Notes: generated by a model not told the origin, from the letters alone. Shown: positions 12,401 through 23,255, counted from the stretch's first letter. The stretch: DNA of 64,000 nucleotides from Oopsacas minuta (GCA_024704765.1 JAKMXF010000177.1:434001-498000); one strand, 5' to 3'. Translations and numbers: made by a program.

Positions 12401-15197
12401 TGTTTAGAGCAAACAATCAACAATATACTCGAGAGAAGAAAGGGCTAATCTATATAAGATACCACAGTTGTTTATTGTATTAATGTAGGAGGTACTTCGT
12501 AGGGTTGAATCGATCCAAATAACTGAGCATGTGCTAAACTGTTGGGGTTGTGATCATGGACAAGGCCTGGTAAAGATGTTAGCCCAGCCTACCTATGGCT
12601 ATCTTTTCTCGATAGCGTAAAGGTAGCCTGCTAGTTGCAGCATCTGATGCTCCAGAAACACCTCACAATTTGGAACAAATATTTCAATTTTTCCAGAACT
12701 GAATTTAGAGAACCCAATTAATGTGTTTACATCGGACTTGAAAGTGATTAGTATGGTATGTGGAATAAAGGATGGAAATACAAATTATCATGTCCGTATC
12801 ATACATGTTTTCGTCCATTCGAAGGAGCTGGATTTCCCAGAACATTGTAGCTTATAATGCTGGATATTGTAACTATACTAAAGAGACATAGAATAGAGAT
12901 TACTTATTGTATATAAGCATTTACTAGCATGGGATTATTGGAAGTAAGGTGAAAATACATGGACATTTGTAACAAATTGTATAATTGCTTGGCTTTTCCT
13001 TATATAGTTAAAAATTGGGAACTTATAGCAAATCGGCTATAAAAGAAAAGAGAATATTACAAACATTTTAGAAGAGATGGGAAACAAGTGAACAAGAATT
13101 TTGTCAGCCATTTTATCGATTGAAGACTGTCCCACTCACATTATTAGTTAGGATAGGAATATCTGTTAGAGATAATACTTACTTGTTTATCTGTAATTCC
13201 AAAGTATGCGGCCTATCAAATCATTTTCGGCTTCACCATGTAAACATACCTGATATAACTCAGAAGCTAAACGAATCAGTGTATGCTATTAAAGGTGAAT
13301 GAAATCTATCATATAAGTATACATATACGTAATTAATGATTAGATGGTTGAACATATTGACTAGGAAATTCAATATGTTTTGGTCTGGAAAAATTCGGGG
13401 AATATGACAAATTTTCCCAACAGCAAAATCTGAGAATATTAGCTAACATGGAATACTACGGGGCAACGCACCCCTGTTTCAAAATTTCGCATGGTGGGGC
13501 CCAGTGCTCGACAATTCCGGTGGTTTGGTGGCTATAAGCTATAGCCACCAGAATATTGCCTTTAGACACCAAAAAATCATGTATTTTGGCTAAGATATGC
13601 GAGGTGGTGGCTAAGTTAGCCACCACGGAATTTCAATTTTGTCGAGCGCTGGTGGACCCCTACAAGTTTGAATTTGTTTCCTAAAACTAGGCACCAATGT
13701 GGTCACCCACTCGCTCTGATAGACGATGCCGGGTAAGCATGGATGGTGAGTGTATAATCCCAAGTTAAGCTATTTTGTCGGGTTTTGTAGGGATATTCCA
13801 TTACATTATAAAATAGCTCTAAAGTATTAAATTTAGTCTCACGATTCGATTATTGGAAAGATTTAAATATTCAAGTTCCTGTAGATAGAAGATTGACCAG
13901 GGAAGGAGAGAGATCTGGTTACTGGACAAGTTTAACTGAGTTATGTTCACAAACTTTCCAATGACAGCAGGGAGTCCAGTCGTTGTAGTTCCTGGAGTAA
14001 ACAGAAATTAATAATCATATAAGCCAACCATTCCGTTTGTGAAGCCAAACTTAGAGATTTGTCCTGCGTCAAACTTTTGCCTCAATTGTTACGCTTTTTA
14101 GCGGGAAGAATGGGAAACTAGATATTTGCTACCCTAGCTTTCGTATTTCTCCTCAAAATCAGGGTAAAATTCTTGATTTAAAACCATGGATGTATCAAAA
14201 GTAATTTTTTACACCAAAATTGAATTTTCCATTCTTATCATCGACTCATATACAAAAGATCTATAAATGTACCAAATTTCAAGATTTAGTCTCCACTCTT
14301 TCATGTGTTTGGCCATGATCATTTTGATAAACATTTTAGGGTCTAGTTTCGCAATTTTCAAATTATGTCTGCCTAAAAAGATCTAAGATATGATGATTTT
14401 TCGGAAAAAATTGATCGGCGATCCTCCTATCGTCATAAATGGATCACGATCGTGATCATACGATCAATAATCGCCCTAGGTATAATTTGGAACACTAAAG
14501 AGATAATAATTAAATATTTTGAGTGATCCTTTAATTCAATAAGGATGTGATTTGATAAAATTACAGCTAACTGGAATGGTCACCTGGGGAGTGTTGCCAA
14601 ATTGTCGATTCGACATGGAATGACCCTATATGTATAATATACGTGATTATATTTGAGTAACCTGTTAGAGTGAGTCTGGTAATGATTCTAGAGTTGGAGT
14701 GTTTTTGTAAAATTTCTTCAAACTCCTCTGTGCTCCGAACTATGTTAGAGAGATCTACTATTTGACTGTCTTCAGCTATCTGTGTCTATAAAATAAAGAA
14801 TAATAAGCAAGAAATACGTATGTAAATTGAGTGATATTATTAGCTATACTACAGGTAAAGGAACAATAATAGCGTGCACTGACCGGGGATAACCTCGAAC
14901 AGCAGATCGGGTTCTACAATAGACTCGGCTTAATAGAGCCACAGTTAATCGGGTCACTTGGCCAGGAACAGAACCATACGAACAGTGTTAAATTACTCCG
15001 ATTAATCGGGTCAAAATGGGCTGGTCCCGAATCTACTGAATACGTATGTATCCTTCAACCACCGTATTATATAATTAGTAGTATAAATTAAGCTATAAAC
15101 ATACAGGAGGAGTGTTGTTGTTGTTGTTATCTTCTCCATCAGTATAAGCAGGTGCAGTAGACGAAGAAGAAAATAAATTTTTAATTGCTTGAAACAT
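6409..15197 (-). CDS. Seven-exon leucine-rich-repeat protein (LRRC58-like architecture)
   Basis: Exons, in transcript order: 15105-15197, 14662-14785, 13843-13991, 9166-9221, 8439-8619, 6653-6708, 6409-6583. All junctions are GT-AG, phases agree throughout, and the sum is 834 nt (277 residues). The N-terminus is Ser/Asn-rich with a run of five Asn. Leucine-rich repeats follow, read across four exons: ITQLNLSSNQISLLP, LEYLNLSNNRI, VELPKTLGYLKKL and DNMIQFVPSELVLLDSL. A C-terminal tail contains a CTKC-type cysteine pair. The pattern of LRRs, then an SLVDLTVR helix, then a Cys-pair tail recalls small LRR proteins such as LRRC58; the specific function is unknown. The introns carry most of the local transposons; intron 3 (9222-13842) holds a nested stack. 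Individual exons are too short to stand out, so the gene is easily missed. Confidence 0.85.
6770..7270 (+). repeat. Dispersed repeat family R1, copy 1
   Basis: About 500 bp beginning TTTTAGTACAACTCCTATAG, followed by a GCGAAATCTA segment and then imperfect internal subunits containing ATCATATGATTAATCATATT. A close second copy is at 21815-22340. Shorter or inverted copies are at 15373-15480, 46500-46830 and 47600-47705. No coding potential is seen. This copy sits in the last large intron of the LRR gene. Confidence 0.75.
7331..8215. repeat. Large palindromic (foldback) element, arms about 390 bp
   Basis: The left arm (about 7331-7725) and right arm (about 7830-8215) are imperfect inverted copies. 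Both share TTGGCTCGAATAAATGTA outermost, CAGATTT/CATCTG-flanked segments midway, and TACCATGGATGGCA and ACCCAACT..CCCATACCCTT toward the centre. A spacer of roughly 105 bp separates them. No transposase is present, so it is best read as a non-autonomous foldback MITE. It lies in an intron of the LRR gene, so it would be transcribed within that pre-mRNA and could fold into a long hairpin. Confidence 0.8.
9523..9901. mobile_element. MITE with CAGGGCT termini (hAT-like)
   Basis: A 379-bp non-coding element. Its ends are CAGGGCTGTATCAACTCATT and the inverted form AATGAGTTGGTATAGCCCTG. The interior is rich in variants of CCAACTCATT. The flanks CCTGGGGC (9513-9520) and CCTGGGGG (9902-9909) suggest an imperfect 8-bp target duplication offset by two bases. 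CAGGG termini with 8-bp duplications are typical of hAT-derived MITEs. It lies in intron 3 of the LRR gene. Confidence 0.75.
10145..11411 (+). mobile_element. mariner transposon with TIRs and TA target duplication
   Basis: A 1267-bp element flanked by TA on both sides (10143-10144, 11412-11413). The terminal inverted repeats begin CCGAGTGTTCAATAAGTTCG at both ends and extend to about 26 bp with one mismatch. The insertion is in the left arm of the long-TIR element. The right arm of that host element keeps the uninterrupted sequence GTCAATATGTTCAAC (read on the minus strand), so the empty site can be read directly. Confidence 0.97.
10321..11352 (+). pseudogene. mariner transposase with one in-frame stop
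   Basis: This 344-codon frame covers a normal-length mariner transposase. The N-terminal helix-turn-helix region is present (SNIYKWYRQFRLGHTSLDDE). The catalytic DD34D triad is complete: GDETW, HHDNAPAH and PCDFWLFP, with 34 residues between the last two aspartates. A TAA at 10786-10788, directly after GDETWIYY, breaks the frame. The same frame continues to the C-terminus with no other lesion seen. A single late stop suggests a young insertion that died recently. The element has its own ends and does not depend on neighbouring genes. Confidence 0.95.
13502..13651. mobile_element. hAT-like palindromic MITE abutting the long-TIR element
   Basis: A 150-bp element with termini CAGTGCTCGACAA and TTGTCGAGCGCTG. 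Inside is a second inverted pair built on GGTGGCTA/TAGCCACC. The flanks GTGGGGCC (13494-13501) and GTGGACCC (13652-13659) match at 6 of 8 positions, consistent with an old 8-bp hAT duplication. The left duplication overlaps the last bases of the long-TIR element, so this MITE inserted exactly at that element's end. Confidence 0.78.
14140..14480. repeat. Dispersed repeat with GATCGTGATC motifs
   Basis: The segment carries GGATCACGATCGTGATCATA and an upstream block TTTTCAAATTATGTCTGCCT. An inverted relative lies at about 47440-47860 with the same block order, where it runs directly into an R1 copy. A weaker relative is near 35640-35700. No coding potential. It is in intron 2 of the LRR gene. 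Confidence 0.6.
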
Positions 15198-17314
15198 TTG
15201 AAAGTCTCTTATAAAATAGAAATGATATAAATATCAGAAGCTAGAAGCTAACTGGTAAAATTAATAATTAATTAGAATAGATGTACGTAAAACCAAGATT
15301 TATACATTTGTCCCGTAATATATTAAGTGCGATATAAACAAATTCAATCCTTATAGTCTTCAGATTTAGAATGTGCGGCTCCTATCTGGAGATGTCCTAA
15401 TGTTGTGAACAATGTACGAAGTTCGTCAGCCCAGTCCTAAGAAAGCTATCAATCCGATTACTAGGAAAAATTGGTACATACATACATACTACATAATAAT
15501 ATATACAATTTGTAGATATGAACCTACTTATGAAATTTTTGGGGAATATTATCATTTCAATGAAAATTCAAAAATATACTAGAATATAAGTTATAACTTC
15601 GTCAGGGGAAATTGTGCGTGTTAATATAATTCAACCAAGGAGACCACATATATGGCAGTGCAGCGATTCATGAGTCTTAAAAACTTGCAGCTATGAAACC
15701 GAATGTGAATACAAACATTCCTCTTCACCATTATTACGACCTCTACTGTCAGGTCTAGGCCTAGCTACGGCCCTACTCTCAGCCTTGTCCGACACTGAAA
15801 TCACTCCAATCAGCTATTTCAGAACTTGGTGAGGTCTACAGTTGGAGGACAGAATTATTACTCATGGATAATCATATTCTAACATCTGGGAAGAAAGTGA
15901 AGGGTCTGAATGAACTTGATGCACCCTCAACAGAAATTGACATTGTTGCAGCTTCTTCGTTGCATACATATCTCTGTGTATCTAGGTGTTAGTTAATTAT
16001 CACTTGGACGCAGGTTGTAGTAAGTGATCGCCTTCGAATACCTAAGTTATTAATTCAATGAAGTGCGAGATCAAATATATTAAACAATTTCCTTTTTAGC
16101 ATTGTTTCAATGAAATTATAAAGGTGTGAAGGTTAATATTCGTCCATTAGAAAACAGCACTAATCCTTATTACTTTCCAGTATTTCTATCATTCCTTCTG
16201 AAACGCTACCTCTATTTAATTCCATTATTGACAAGGAAGTATACTTGCACTATCACAAAGGTAGTGTGGAAATGTGAAAATCTAGACTCCTGAAACAAAC
16301 ACAATTGTAGAAAAATGGTTGGGAGTTGTGAAACATTACATACTAATAAAAACGTTGCATTTGCGACGGGTGATTTTTGAGAAGGATGCATACAATCATT
16401 TCACAACGCATCTTGGGAGTAGCATATAACATACCAAAAAGCTCTAGACACAGAAAAAAACGAAATCTTGAGCATTGTGAAGAAGCATTCGAATTTGGAA
16501 ACCAAAGAAAATAAAAGCTTATTATTATCATGAGCCAATGCTAAGTTCAAAATTTACGGGCCAAAAAGCTGAACTCAAAAATTCTCTCCAGAATTAGTCG
16601 AATATGATTCACGAAAACAACAAATCACTCTAACAGTCAAATTACCAATTGAATACTATCTAACAAGGCAATTGAAACTAACATCGAACATCAACTATTA
16701 ATCAGATTCTACGTATGAATTCCAAGATTTCGAGGAGTATAATAGCACCTCAAGTACGAATACTGATTCTACTATTAAACATCTTAGGGATAATGTACAG
16801 GATATCGACCACAATTATGGATCTCATATTTGTTGCATTCATGTTTCAAAAGTGCTCTAGAAAAATAAACAGTAGAAATTTCACACAAACTAAGTCTGAG
16901 TGTCGCCCGGGGCGCCCAACCCCCCTCACTACGCCACTCTCTACAACTATGGTTATCGTCTACAAACCTGTCCGAAGAATGTTTAGAGGATGTAATAATT
17001 ATGTCAGAAGATATCGGGGAAACATCAATAAAAACATCATTTTCGGATAATTTTTGTGACATTTTAGTACTGCTTCTATGTTTCAGGGACCCAGTTTTGG
17101 TAGTCTATCGTTACAAATCGGTAAGAAAGAGTAATCAAAAGAGTCGAACATTGTCATATTAATCTCAACAGGATAGAATGCAAATTTTTCTCTCAGAATA
17201 AATTGATTTTAGACAATTTTGAGTTTTGATGACGTCATTCACACATTTTTGACTGAATATATTCATGATCTGAGTTTACCAATGAAATGTATGGGGTCGA
17301 TCTCCTATATGCAG
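15198..17314. other. Intergenic, repeats and faint coding remnants only
   Basis: Between the 5' end of the LRR gene and the TIR transposon. It contains a partial R1 copy (15373-15480). A degenerate plus-strand stretch at about 16700-16860 has acidic, Ser/Thr-rich coding-like text (EFQDFEEYNSTSSTNTDS). This vaguely recalls the linker of the neighbouring transposase but is broken by stops. I see no gene. Confidence 0.4.
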
Positions 17315-20300
17315 TAGGCCGGATCGAGAAAAGTATAAATCGTCGGTTCAACTTCTACCTAAGGGAAAAGTTGCCTTTACCATTTTCTAGGAAAATGCGA
17401 GACTTAAATTTGAAAAATATTTCGATTTGACCCTTGCGGTTTTATATTTTTGCTGTGTCACTTTCGCAAAATTGATTTTATATTGTCCGAATTTTCAAAT
17501 TCCTTTGACTTAGCCCCTTTATATATATTATTTGGTAATAGTAAGTCGCATATTTGCTATTGAATGGTATATTAATCGAATTTCTATGTCCAAGGATACT
17601 CAAGTTATCAAGATTTTTTTTGCATATTCTATCATACCCTAATATTATTACCCACCCCCCTTTTTTTCCGATTATTTGAAAATTATTAGCTTTTTTATCT
17701 ATCGTGGTATATGATTCAATTATGTTATATCAAGTATATTTAACATGCATAATCTTTCTTTGACTCAAATGCGGGCATTTTTTCTCTTGATGTTAGGGTT
17801 GAAAGAATTAATCCATGCCTCGCATCTTCTCCTGTTACTGAACACGAACTTTTAGTGACTAATTGAATAGTTCTTTCAACAGCTTGTGTATGACATGGAT
17901 ATGCTGGAATTTCTAGTGGAGTACGTACACAATTAATTAGTACTTCTTTTGAGAGGTATCTTGTAAAAGGCGGTTCTGTGATAAAAGAGGTTTCCCAATC
18001 AATCATATCCACATATGTTTCAGCAGTGAACCTAATTGAAGGAAGATTAAATGGGCGAATTTCAATCGGTCTAAATGATGAACTGTTAATTCGGATATCT
18101 AAAATAGTCTTCACTGCCTTTTGTCTAATTTGTTCATCATTATCTGCAAGCATCGATAACAGGAGATTTTCTGGATGACAAAAATATGAGTTTCTCTGTA
18201 TCACATCGCAAATTACTTCTTGGTCAGACTCCGGTAGATCTCGTAGCAAAGATATCGCAAAAAACATATTTTTAGGTCCATCTGTGCAAATCGGGTTACT
18301 CTTGATTCTAAACCAAACTGGTGCATAATAATTGACAATAAAATTGACAAGTCGGGATAATTCAGGTGTGGGATGTATCGTAGAAATGTACGACCTAAGT
18401 AATCTGTTGGCCAGTGTTGTCCATCTAGCATGATTAAAGGACCAGGTTGCATCGATGCCAGTTCAGATGAGCAAATACCAGTCTGAACTGCATGGCAGAT
18501 ATTATATAGATATTTCTGATCTTTATTTAAATTCTTGAGAATATCGCAATCAATAAGTTGAGTTTTACCGCATAAAGGATGATACGCTGCAATTGGTTTG
18601 CAAGTAAAATCACAATTAAGTTCTTTACCAATTACTCCTTTAAAAGAATTGGGTCCACTGGTTTTTCCATCTATTATTTGAAAGAGATGCCTCAATGGAA
18701 GTTCATTACCATGTAATTGGCAAATAAACCAGTGGAGTGGTTTTGTGAACTCTAGTTCAAGTAATCTAATACACCCATTGTAGATTCCAGTGTTAACACG
18801 AGCTCCATCAGCTCCAACCGCCATTAAATTTGAATTACGCTCCCTGCAAAGATCAGTCAATTCCTTTGCTATATCTTTGGCTTTACCAGAACTTGGTGTT
18901 ATATGGGCAACATACTGATTCCCCGGTTCAGATAAGACAGTATAATGTTCTTCATTTGCAGTATCCTGATGCAAATGTCCATCTTCTCTTTCTACCAGTA
19001 CTCGAGTTTGATCTTTACGGCCATCAAAATATATTGCAGATATATCATTGATAGTTTCGTGAGCCTCATTAGCCAATTCCTTTCTCACAGAGAATCTAGA
19101 TCTACGGAGTTTGTTTCTATCAATAATTTGACTATCTTCTTCCTGTGTGATAATACCGTAATCCTGCAGTACTGCGTTAGCTATAGCTGCGCCTGCCCGA
19201 TCGCTAATTTGATATCTATCACACATTATGGCTAAATTTCGTAATTGATTATGATTACGTGTATACTTGTGAGTATTAGATGTACTCGAGTCAAAAGATT
19301 CAAACTCTTCAAAGTCACATTCTATAAATTCCTGCGAAGGTTGAACTGCATGTAATCTCTTCATTTCCCTTTCTTCTCTTTCATATTGTGCCTCTTTTCT
19401 TTTTTGTTTAACAAAATTTTTAGAGGTTGTCATGCAATCCAAGCTGGATATAAATAATTTTCGAGCGTTTCGCTGATCAAAGAGAAATGGCCACTCACGG
19501 CGTGGTATCTTTTTATCGAGAGAGCAAAAACATTTACCTTCCTGAATTAGGCATTTGCAACTTGAGACATCGAACAAGACATTGAATTCGGAAATAATAG
19601 GCTGTATACGGTCAGGTTGTTGCTTGTTTTGGATACTTTTTCCGTAGTATTTAGCTCTCTCAATAATATCAGAATTGATGTACTGTTTTATTTTGAGCTC
19701 TGATATAGTGGGTATGGAAGCCAAATTATAGATACGCACTAATACTTCAGTTAGTTCTTTCGCTATATCATCTCTAGTTGATTTAGAATCTTCATTTCTA
19801 AGCATTCTATAATGATTGTATAGATCTAGTTTTGTTGGAAGTTGATTTTCTGGAATGGGTCCTGGATAGCCAAAAATAGGATGAAATACTTTACTACGCG
19901 TGTTTTCTGCCATTTCAAAAATAAATATATTTTAGGAATATAATCACTCAATAATATGAATGATTTGATCGAGCATTGATATAGATACTATAATTGACCA
20001 TAAATTCCATGCTAGATAAATGGTAACTAAGTTAGAACAAGAGATAAGGAATGTTGGTAAAATTTCTTTGTGGTAACCTATTGATGAATTTGGATCTGAT
20101 AAAGAAATATACTAAGTTTGGTGATTATATAAAAATTTTACTAAGAATATAGAATTTTCAAATAATCGGAAAAAAAGGGGGGTGGGTAATAATATTAGGG
20201 TATGATAGAATATGCAAAAAATTCTTGATAACTTGAGTATCCTTGGACATAGAAATTCGATTAATATACCATTCAATAGCAAATATGCGACTTACTATTA

Positions 20301-20521
20301 CCAAATAATATATATAAAGGGGCTAAGTCAAAGGAATTTGAAAATTCGGACAATATAAAATCAATTTTGCGAAAGTGACACAGCAAAAATATAAAACCGC
20401 AAGGGTCAAATCGAAATATTTTTCAAATTTAAGTCTCGCATTTTCCTAGAAAATGGTAAAGGCAACTTTTCCCTTAGGTAGAAGTTGAACCGACGATTTA
20501 TACTTTTCTCGATCCGGCCTA
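17315..20521 (-). mobile_element. TIR DNA transposon with exact 8-bp target duplication
   Basis: A 3207-bp element. The exact duplication ATATGCAG occurs at 17307-17314 and 20522-20529. Terminal inverted repeats of about 370 bp (17315 to about 17690, and about 20150-20521) start TAGGCCGGATCGAGAAAAGT and are almost identical, arguing for recent activity. One transposase is encoded on the minus strand. An 8-bp duplication and TAG ends fit hAT- or P-like integration, but the transposase has no domain I can assign with confidence. Confidence 0.92.
17740..19913 (-). pseudogene. Transposase of unassigned TIR family, frameshifted
   Basis: The ATG at 19913 opens a 566-codon frame (to 18213). The homologous reading then continues in another frame as ELSRLVNFIVNYYAPVWFR and on to 17740, so a one-base indel lies near 18375-18390. 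Intact length would be about 720 residues. Visible features: a Cys-rich cluster near residues 117-130 (CKC, C, CFC), a Lys/Arg/Glu linker, YFDGRKDQTR, VGADGARVNTG, then WFICQLHGNELPLRHL, and DGQHWPTD. The two Asp-Gly segments look like an RNase-H-fold catalytic core. I recall similar uncharacterised proteins in arthropod and cnidarian genomes but cannot name the superfamily. With near-identical TIRs, the frameshift is either very recent or a sequencing error. Confidence 0.85.
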
Positions 20522-21338
20522 ATATGCAGGTAACATACGGTAACTCGAACATCAAGCGAAGTCAAATACATTAGAGATAGCGAATGTTGGAGTTAACGGA
20601 TGGCCTTCATTTAAGGTACCAATTTCCCAACGAGCTAATATTTTACTGCTTATTCAGTTTTTTGTGATCTTTCCAAAATGCATTTAAAAGCATTCATATA
20701 AAAAATTATTCAAATTTATATTGATAATTAATATACTATTCGAGTTTCCGGGTTAACACACCCGAAAAATCGAATGATTGCGTTGATGGGCATTCGAGAT
20801 AGCGGATGTTAACTGTAGATATATTATAATATTCAGAGGTAGGAGCCATTATTTTGCCTAATCCCCATTTGCTAGATTGAGTGATTCTCTGCTTTATTCA
20901 TGGATGAAGAGAGTTAACAGATATAGTTCGCTAAAATGGAGAACAATCGAACGCAAGTATGTGAATCCTTGCAATTTCGGACAAGAATACGAAATAGCTG
21001 TTAACGCAGCCCTCTGTACAAATGAACTAACTTATAATATCTTGAGGATAGGGCAGCTGCTCAGTACAGAACTGTATACGTAGTTGGAATTATAGCCTGT
21101 ATTATTGTAGAGAATATTCAACCTATATCCTTACTCAATAAGTTACACAAAAGTATTTCCATAGTGTCAATAGATATTCCTTATGGTGCGAATACTATAG
21201 TCTACATTTATATGTAGTTCTGTTTAGACTTTGCTGATAATAATATTATACTAGCAATACTTAACCTGAAGCTACACTTATCAAGATGTTTAGTTCACTA
21301 AGAAGTCAAGAACTAAGTTCGAACTCAACTTCGTAGTG

Positions 21339-21414
21339 CAGCGGTTCCCACCGGGGTTCACAGGATCTATTGCAGTCTATGGGGGTCCACTTGTAAAAAG
21401 GTTGGGAACCGCTG
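21339..21414. mobile_element. Short hAT MITE with near-exact 8-bp duplication
   Basis: A 76-bp element with termini CAGCGGTTCCCA and TGGGAACCGCTG. The flanks are TCGTAGTG (21331-21338) and TCTTAGTG (21415-21422), 7 of 8 identical. The ends follow the CAGxGGTTCyCA pattern widespread in animal hAT MITEs. Confidence 0.88.
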
Positions 21415-21814
21415 TCTTAGTGAATATGGAGGCTTGAGTATTAATAAAGTCCTTGGTATTTCCAAATTAAGAATGATGGTTTTGTTAGATATTTCTGACT
21501 GTAAGGTTTGGCAAATATCGATAGCATACGTTAATAATCTCCGATACGATATATCGAAAAATTCCCCCCATACGATAAATATCGGTTCGATATTTCTATA
21601 AATAGAATATATATCAAGATTATTGTTAATATCGGGAAATCATCGGAATATATCACATTTCGAAGATAATTCCGAAATATCTGGAAAATATCAGGAAACA
21701 TCGGAATCAATAATTGAAATATATCAATAGTTTAAAATATCGGAAAGTATTACATTTTCGATATTTTTCATAACCGAGATATCGGTGCCAATCTGACTCA
21801 TTAATAGTTTAGTT

Positions 21815-22340
21815 TTTTAGTGCAGCTCCTATAGGGAGATGCCCTAATGGTATGGACGATGTGCTACGTCCGTCTGCCCAGGGGGCCGTGCGAAATCTAG
21901 CAGTCCAATTAACATGAAAATTGGCATCCATATACATTTTGGGTCGGAGATTTGCACCTCGGATATGAATTTTCCTAAAGTGAATATTCTCACACCTTTC
22001 TATGTAAAATAGAAAAGCAAGCTAGAGATTAGGTTTCACATGTTTTCAGGGGTAATTGTGTGCGTAGAGTCCGATTTTGAGAATTTCAGAGTCTGAAAGT
22101 TACAAATTAACAGATTTATCATATGAATAATCATATTTAACAACTTTTTACATATTACTCAAAATAATGCTAGAGATTTCGTATTAACTGCTATTCATGG
22201 GTAATCGAGTATGTAGGTTACAAAATTAATATTTCGAATTTATATCTACATTATTAATCATATTTTCACATATTTTTATACATAATTCAAATTGGTGATA
22301 GAGATTTCATTTCAATAGTTCAGGGGATAATTGTAGGATA
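21815..22340 (+). repeat. Dispersed repeat family R1, copy 2
   Basis: Starts TTTTTTAGTGCAGCTCCTAT and is colinear with copy 1 over about 500 bp. It shares GGTAATTGTGTGCGTAGAGT and ATCATATTT-bearing internal subunits. No coding potential. Confidence 0.78.
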
Positions 22341-22500
22341 ATTATTCCGAATTTTATTCATAGGATTTGAGGATAGAATATGACATACATTAGGGGACGA
22401 ATGATATTGAATATACTAAAATATTTATCAGATCCAGGAGCCCAAAATCAGTCAGGTCCGGTGCATTGCGGCTTTTACACGGTGCCTGAAAAGAACAAAA

Positions 22501-22600
22501 ATGCATAACCCTGAGTTGCACTACTGGTCTGTCTGCTGGGCATTTTTTGTTATTCTTCTAACTGTACCCAACGGGTTATGTGGAAAGTCTCGACTAACAG
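22501..22600 (+). CDS. Possible signal-peptide first exon
   Basis: ATG 22501 opens 33 codons ending at a good donor (ACAG then GTATAC at 22601). The sequence has a short polar start, a hydrophobic core (VCWAFFVILLTV) and a small-residue region with a Cys (PNGLCG), as in secreted proteins. I found no convincing downstream exon before the convergent DYRK2 gene, so this may be chance or a gene fragment. Confidence 0.22.
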
Positions 22601-23059
22601 GTATACATACATAACAGAATCGGCATAATAACACAAAGTAAATTAGTTAGACTTGTACTATTAGGAATGCTGCAACACAAAATATAAAATCACCTACTGT
22701 GAGGGGTAATATGTGTACAGTCAACTTCCATTATATCGAAATAGTGCTTGTATAGAATCTGAAATTGTATGAACATGGTCCCAAACCTTCAAAGTAACAT
22801 AAGTTTTATCGGTTCTATCGAACATTACTATCTCAATTGGTCAATTGTGCTATAATTTACTCGTTCAAATTAGAAGCACGAAATACTGAGGGAAATATAC
22901 CGAAGAAGAGTTGTTAAGATATTATTGTATTGTCTACTTATAATGAATACTTTCTAACCTATGTGTAATCAAGGGGTTCTAGTTACCTGGCGGTAAGAAT
23001 AAAACAAACATTAAACAGAATAAGATAGAGGTGGTAAGAAGTAGTATAATAACAATAAC

Positions 23060-23117
<58 letters not shown>
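23060..23117. repeat. (AAT)n microsatellite
   Basis: About 19 uninterrupted AAT/ATA units, 3' of DYRK2. It creates a meaningless poly-isoleucine reading frame on the minus strand. Confidence 0.97.
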
Positions 23118-23255
23118 GGGCATAAGGAGTATGTGCAGCTAAAAAGAGAGCACAATATAGTAAGTGGTTGCATAAAAAGTTAAGTTATCGGTATTAGTGA
23201 GCTTCAGAGAAGAATGAAGTGACGTCATAGTGTATAAAGTGGAAGAACTTGCGAC

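Larger units (their letters stand above)
9966..13495. mobile_element. Long-TIR DNA transposon, interrupted by a mariner
   Basis: The left arm (9966 to about 11675, minus the mariner) and right arm (about 13097-13495, about 400 bp) are inverted copies starting ACCATGCGAAATTTTGAAAC. Between them lies a decayed coding region on the plus strand. It includes GCDHGQGLVKML at about 12546 and VFTSDLKVISMVCGIKDG at about 12722, separated by stops. The pair (a D-H/K-G-Q-G segment followed by a GDLKxL-like segment) recalls a transposase type common in cnidarian genomes; I cannot name the superfamily. Without the mariner the element is about 2.26 kb. It occupies most of intron 3 of the LRR gene. Confidence 0.8.
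20530..23255. other. Intergenic, repeat-rich, downstream of DYRK2
   Basis: Contains a pair of related segments resembling pogo/Tigger-type ends (TAGCGAATGTTGGAGTTAAC near 20578 and TAGCGGATGTTAACTG near 20800), a hAT MITE (21339-21414), a stretch of GATATTT/CGATAT-rich low complexity (21520-21790), R1 copy 2 and a trinucleotide microsatellite. The only coding-like signal is the possible exon at 22501-22600. Confidence 0.5.

Noticed and set aside
14567-14661. Reading on past exon 2 of the LRR gene to the TAG at 14567 as a 103-residue protein
   Set aside because: The donor at 14661 and the in-phase LRR exon at 13843-13991 explain the locus much better.
22979-23173. Small membrane protein on the minus strand
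   Set aside because: Its hydrophobic core is just the translated (AAT)n microsatellite.
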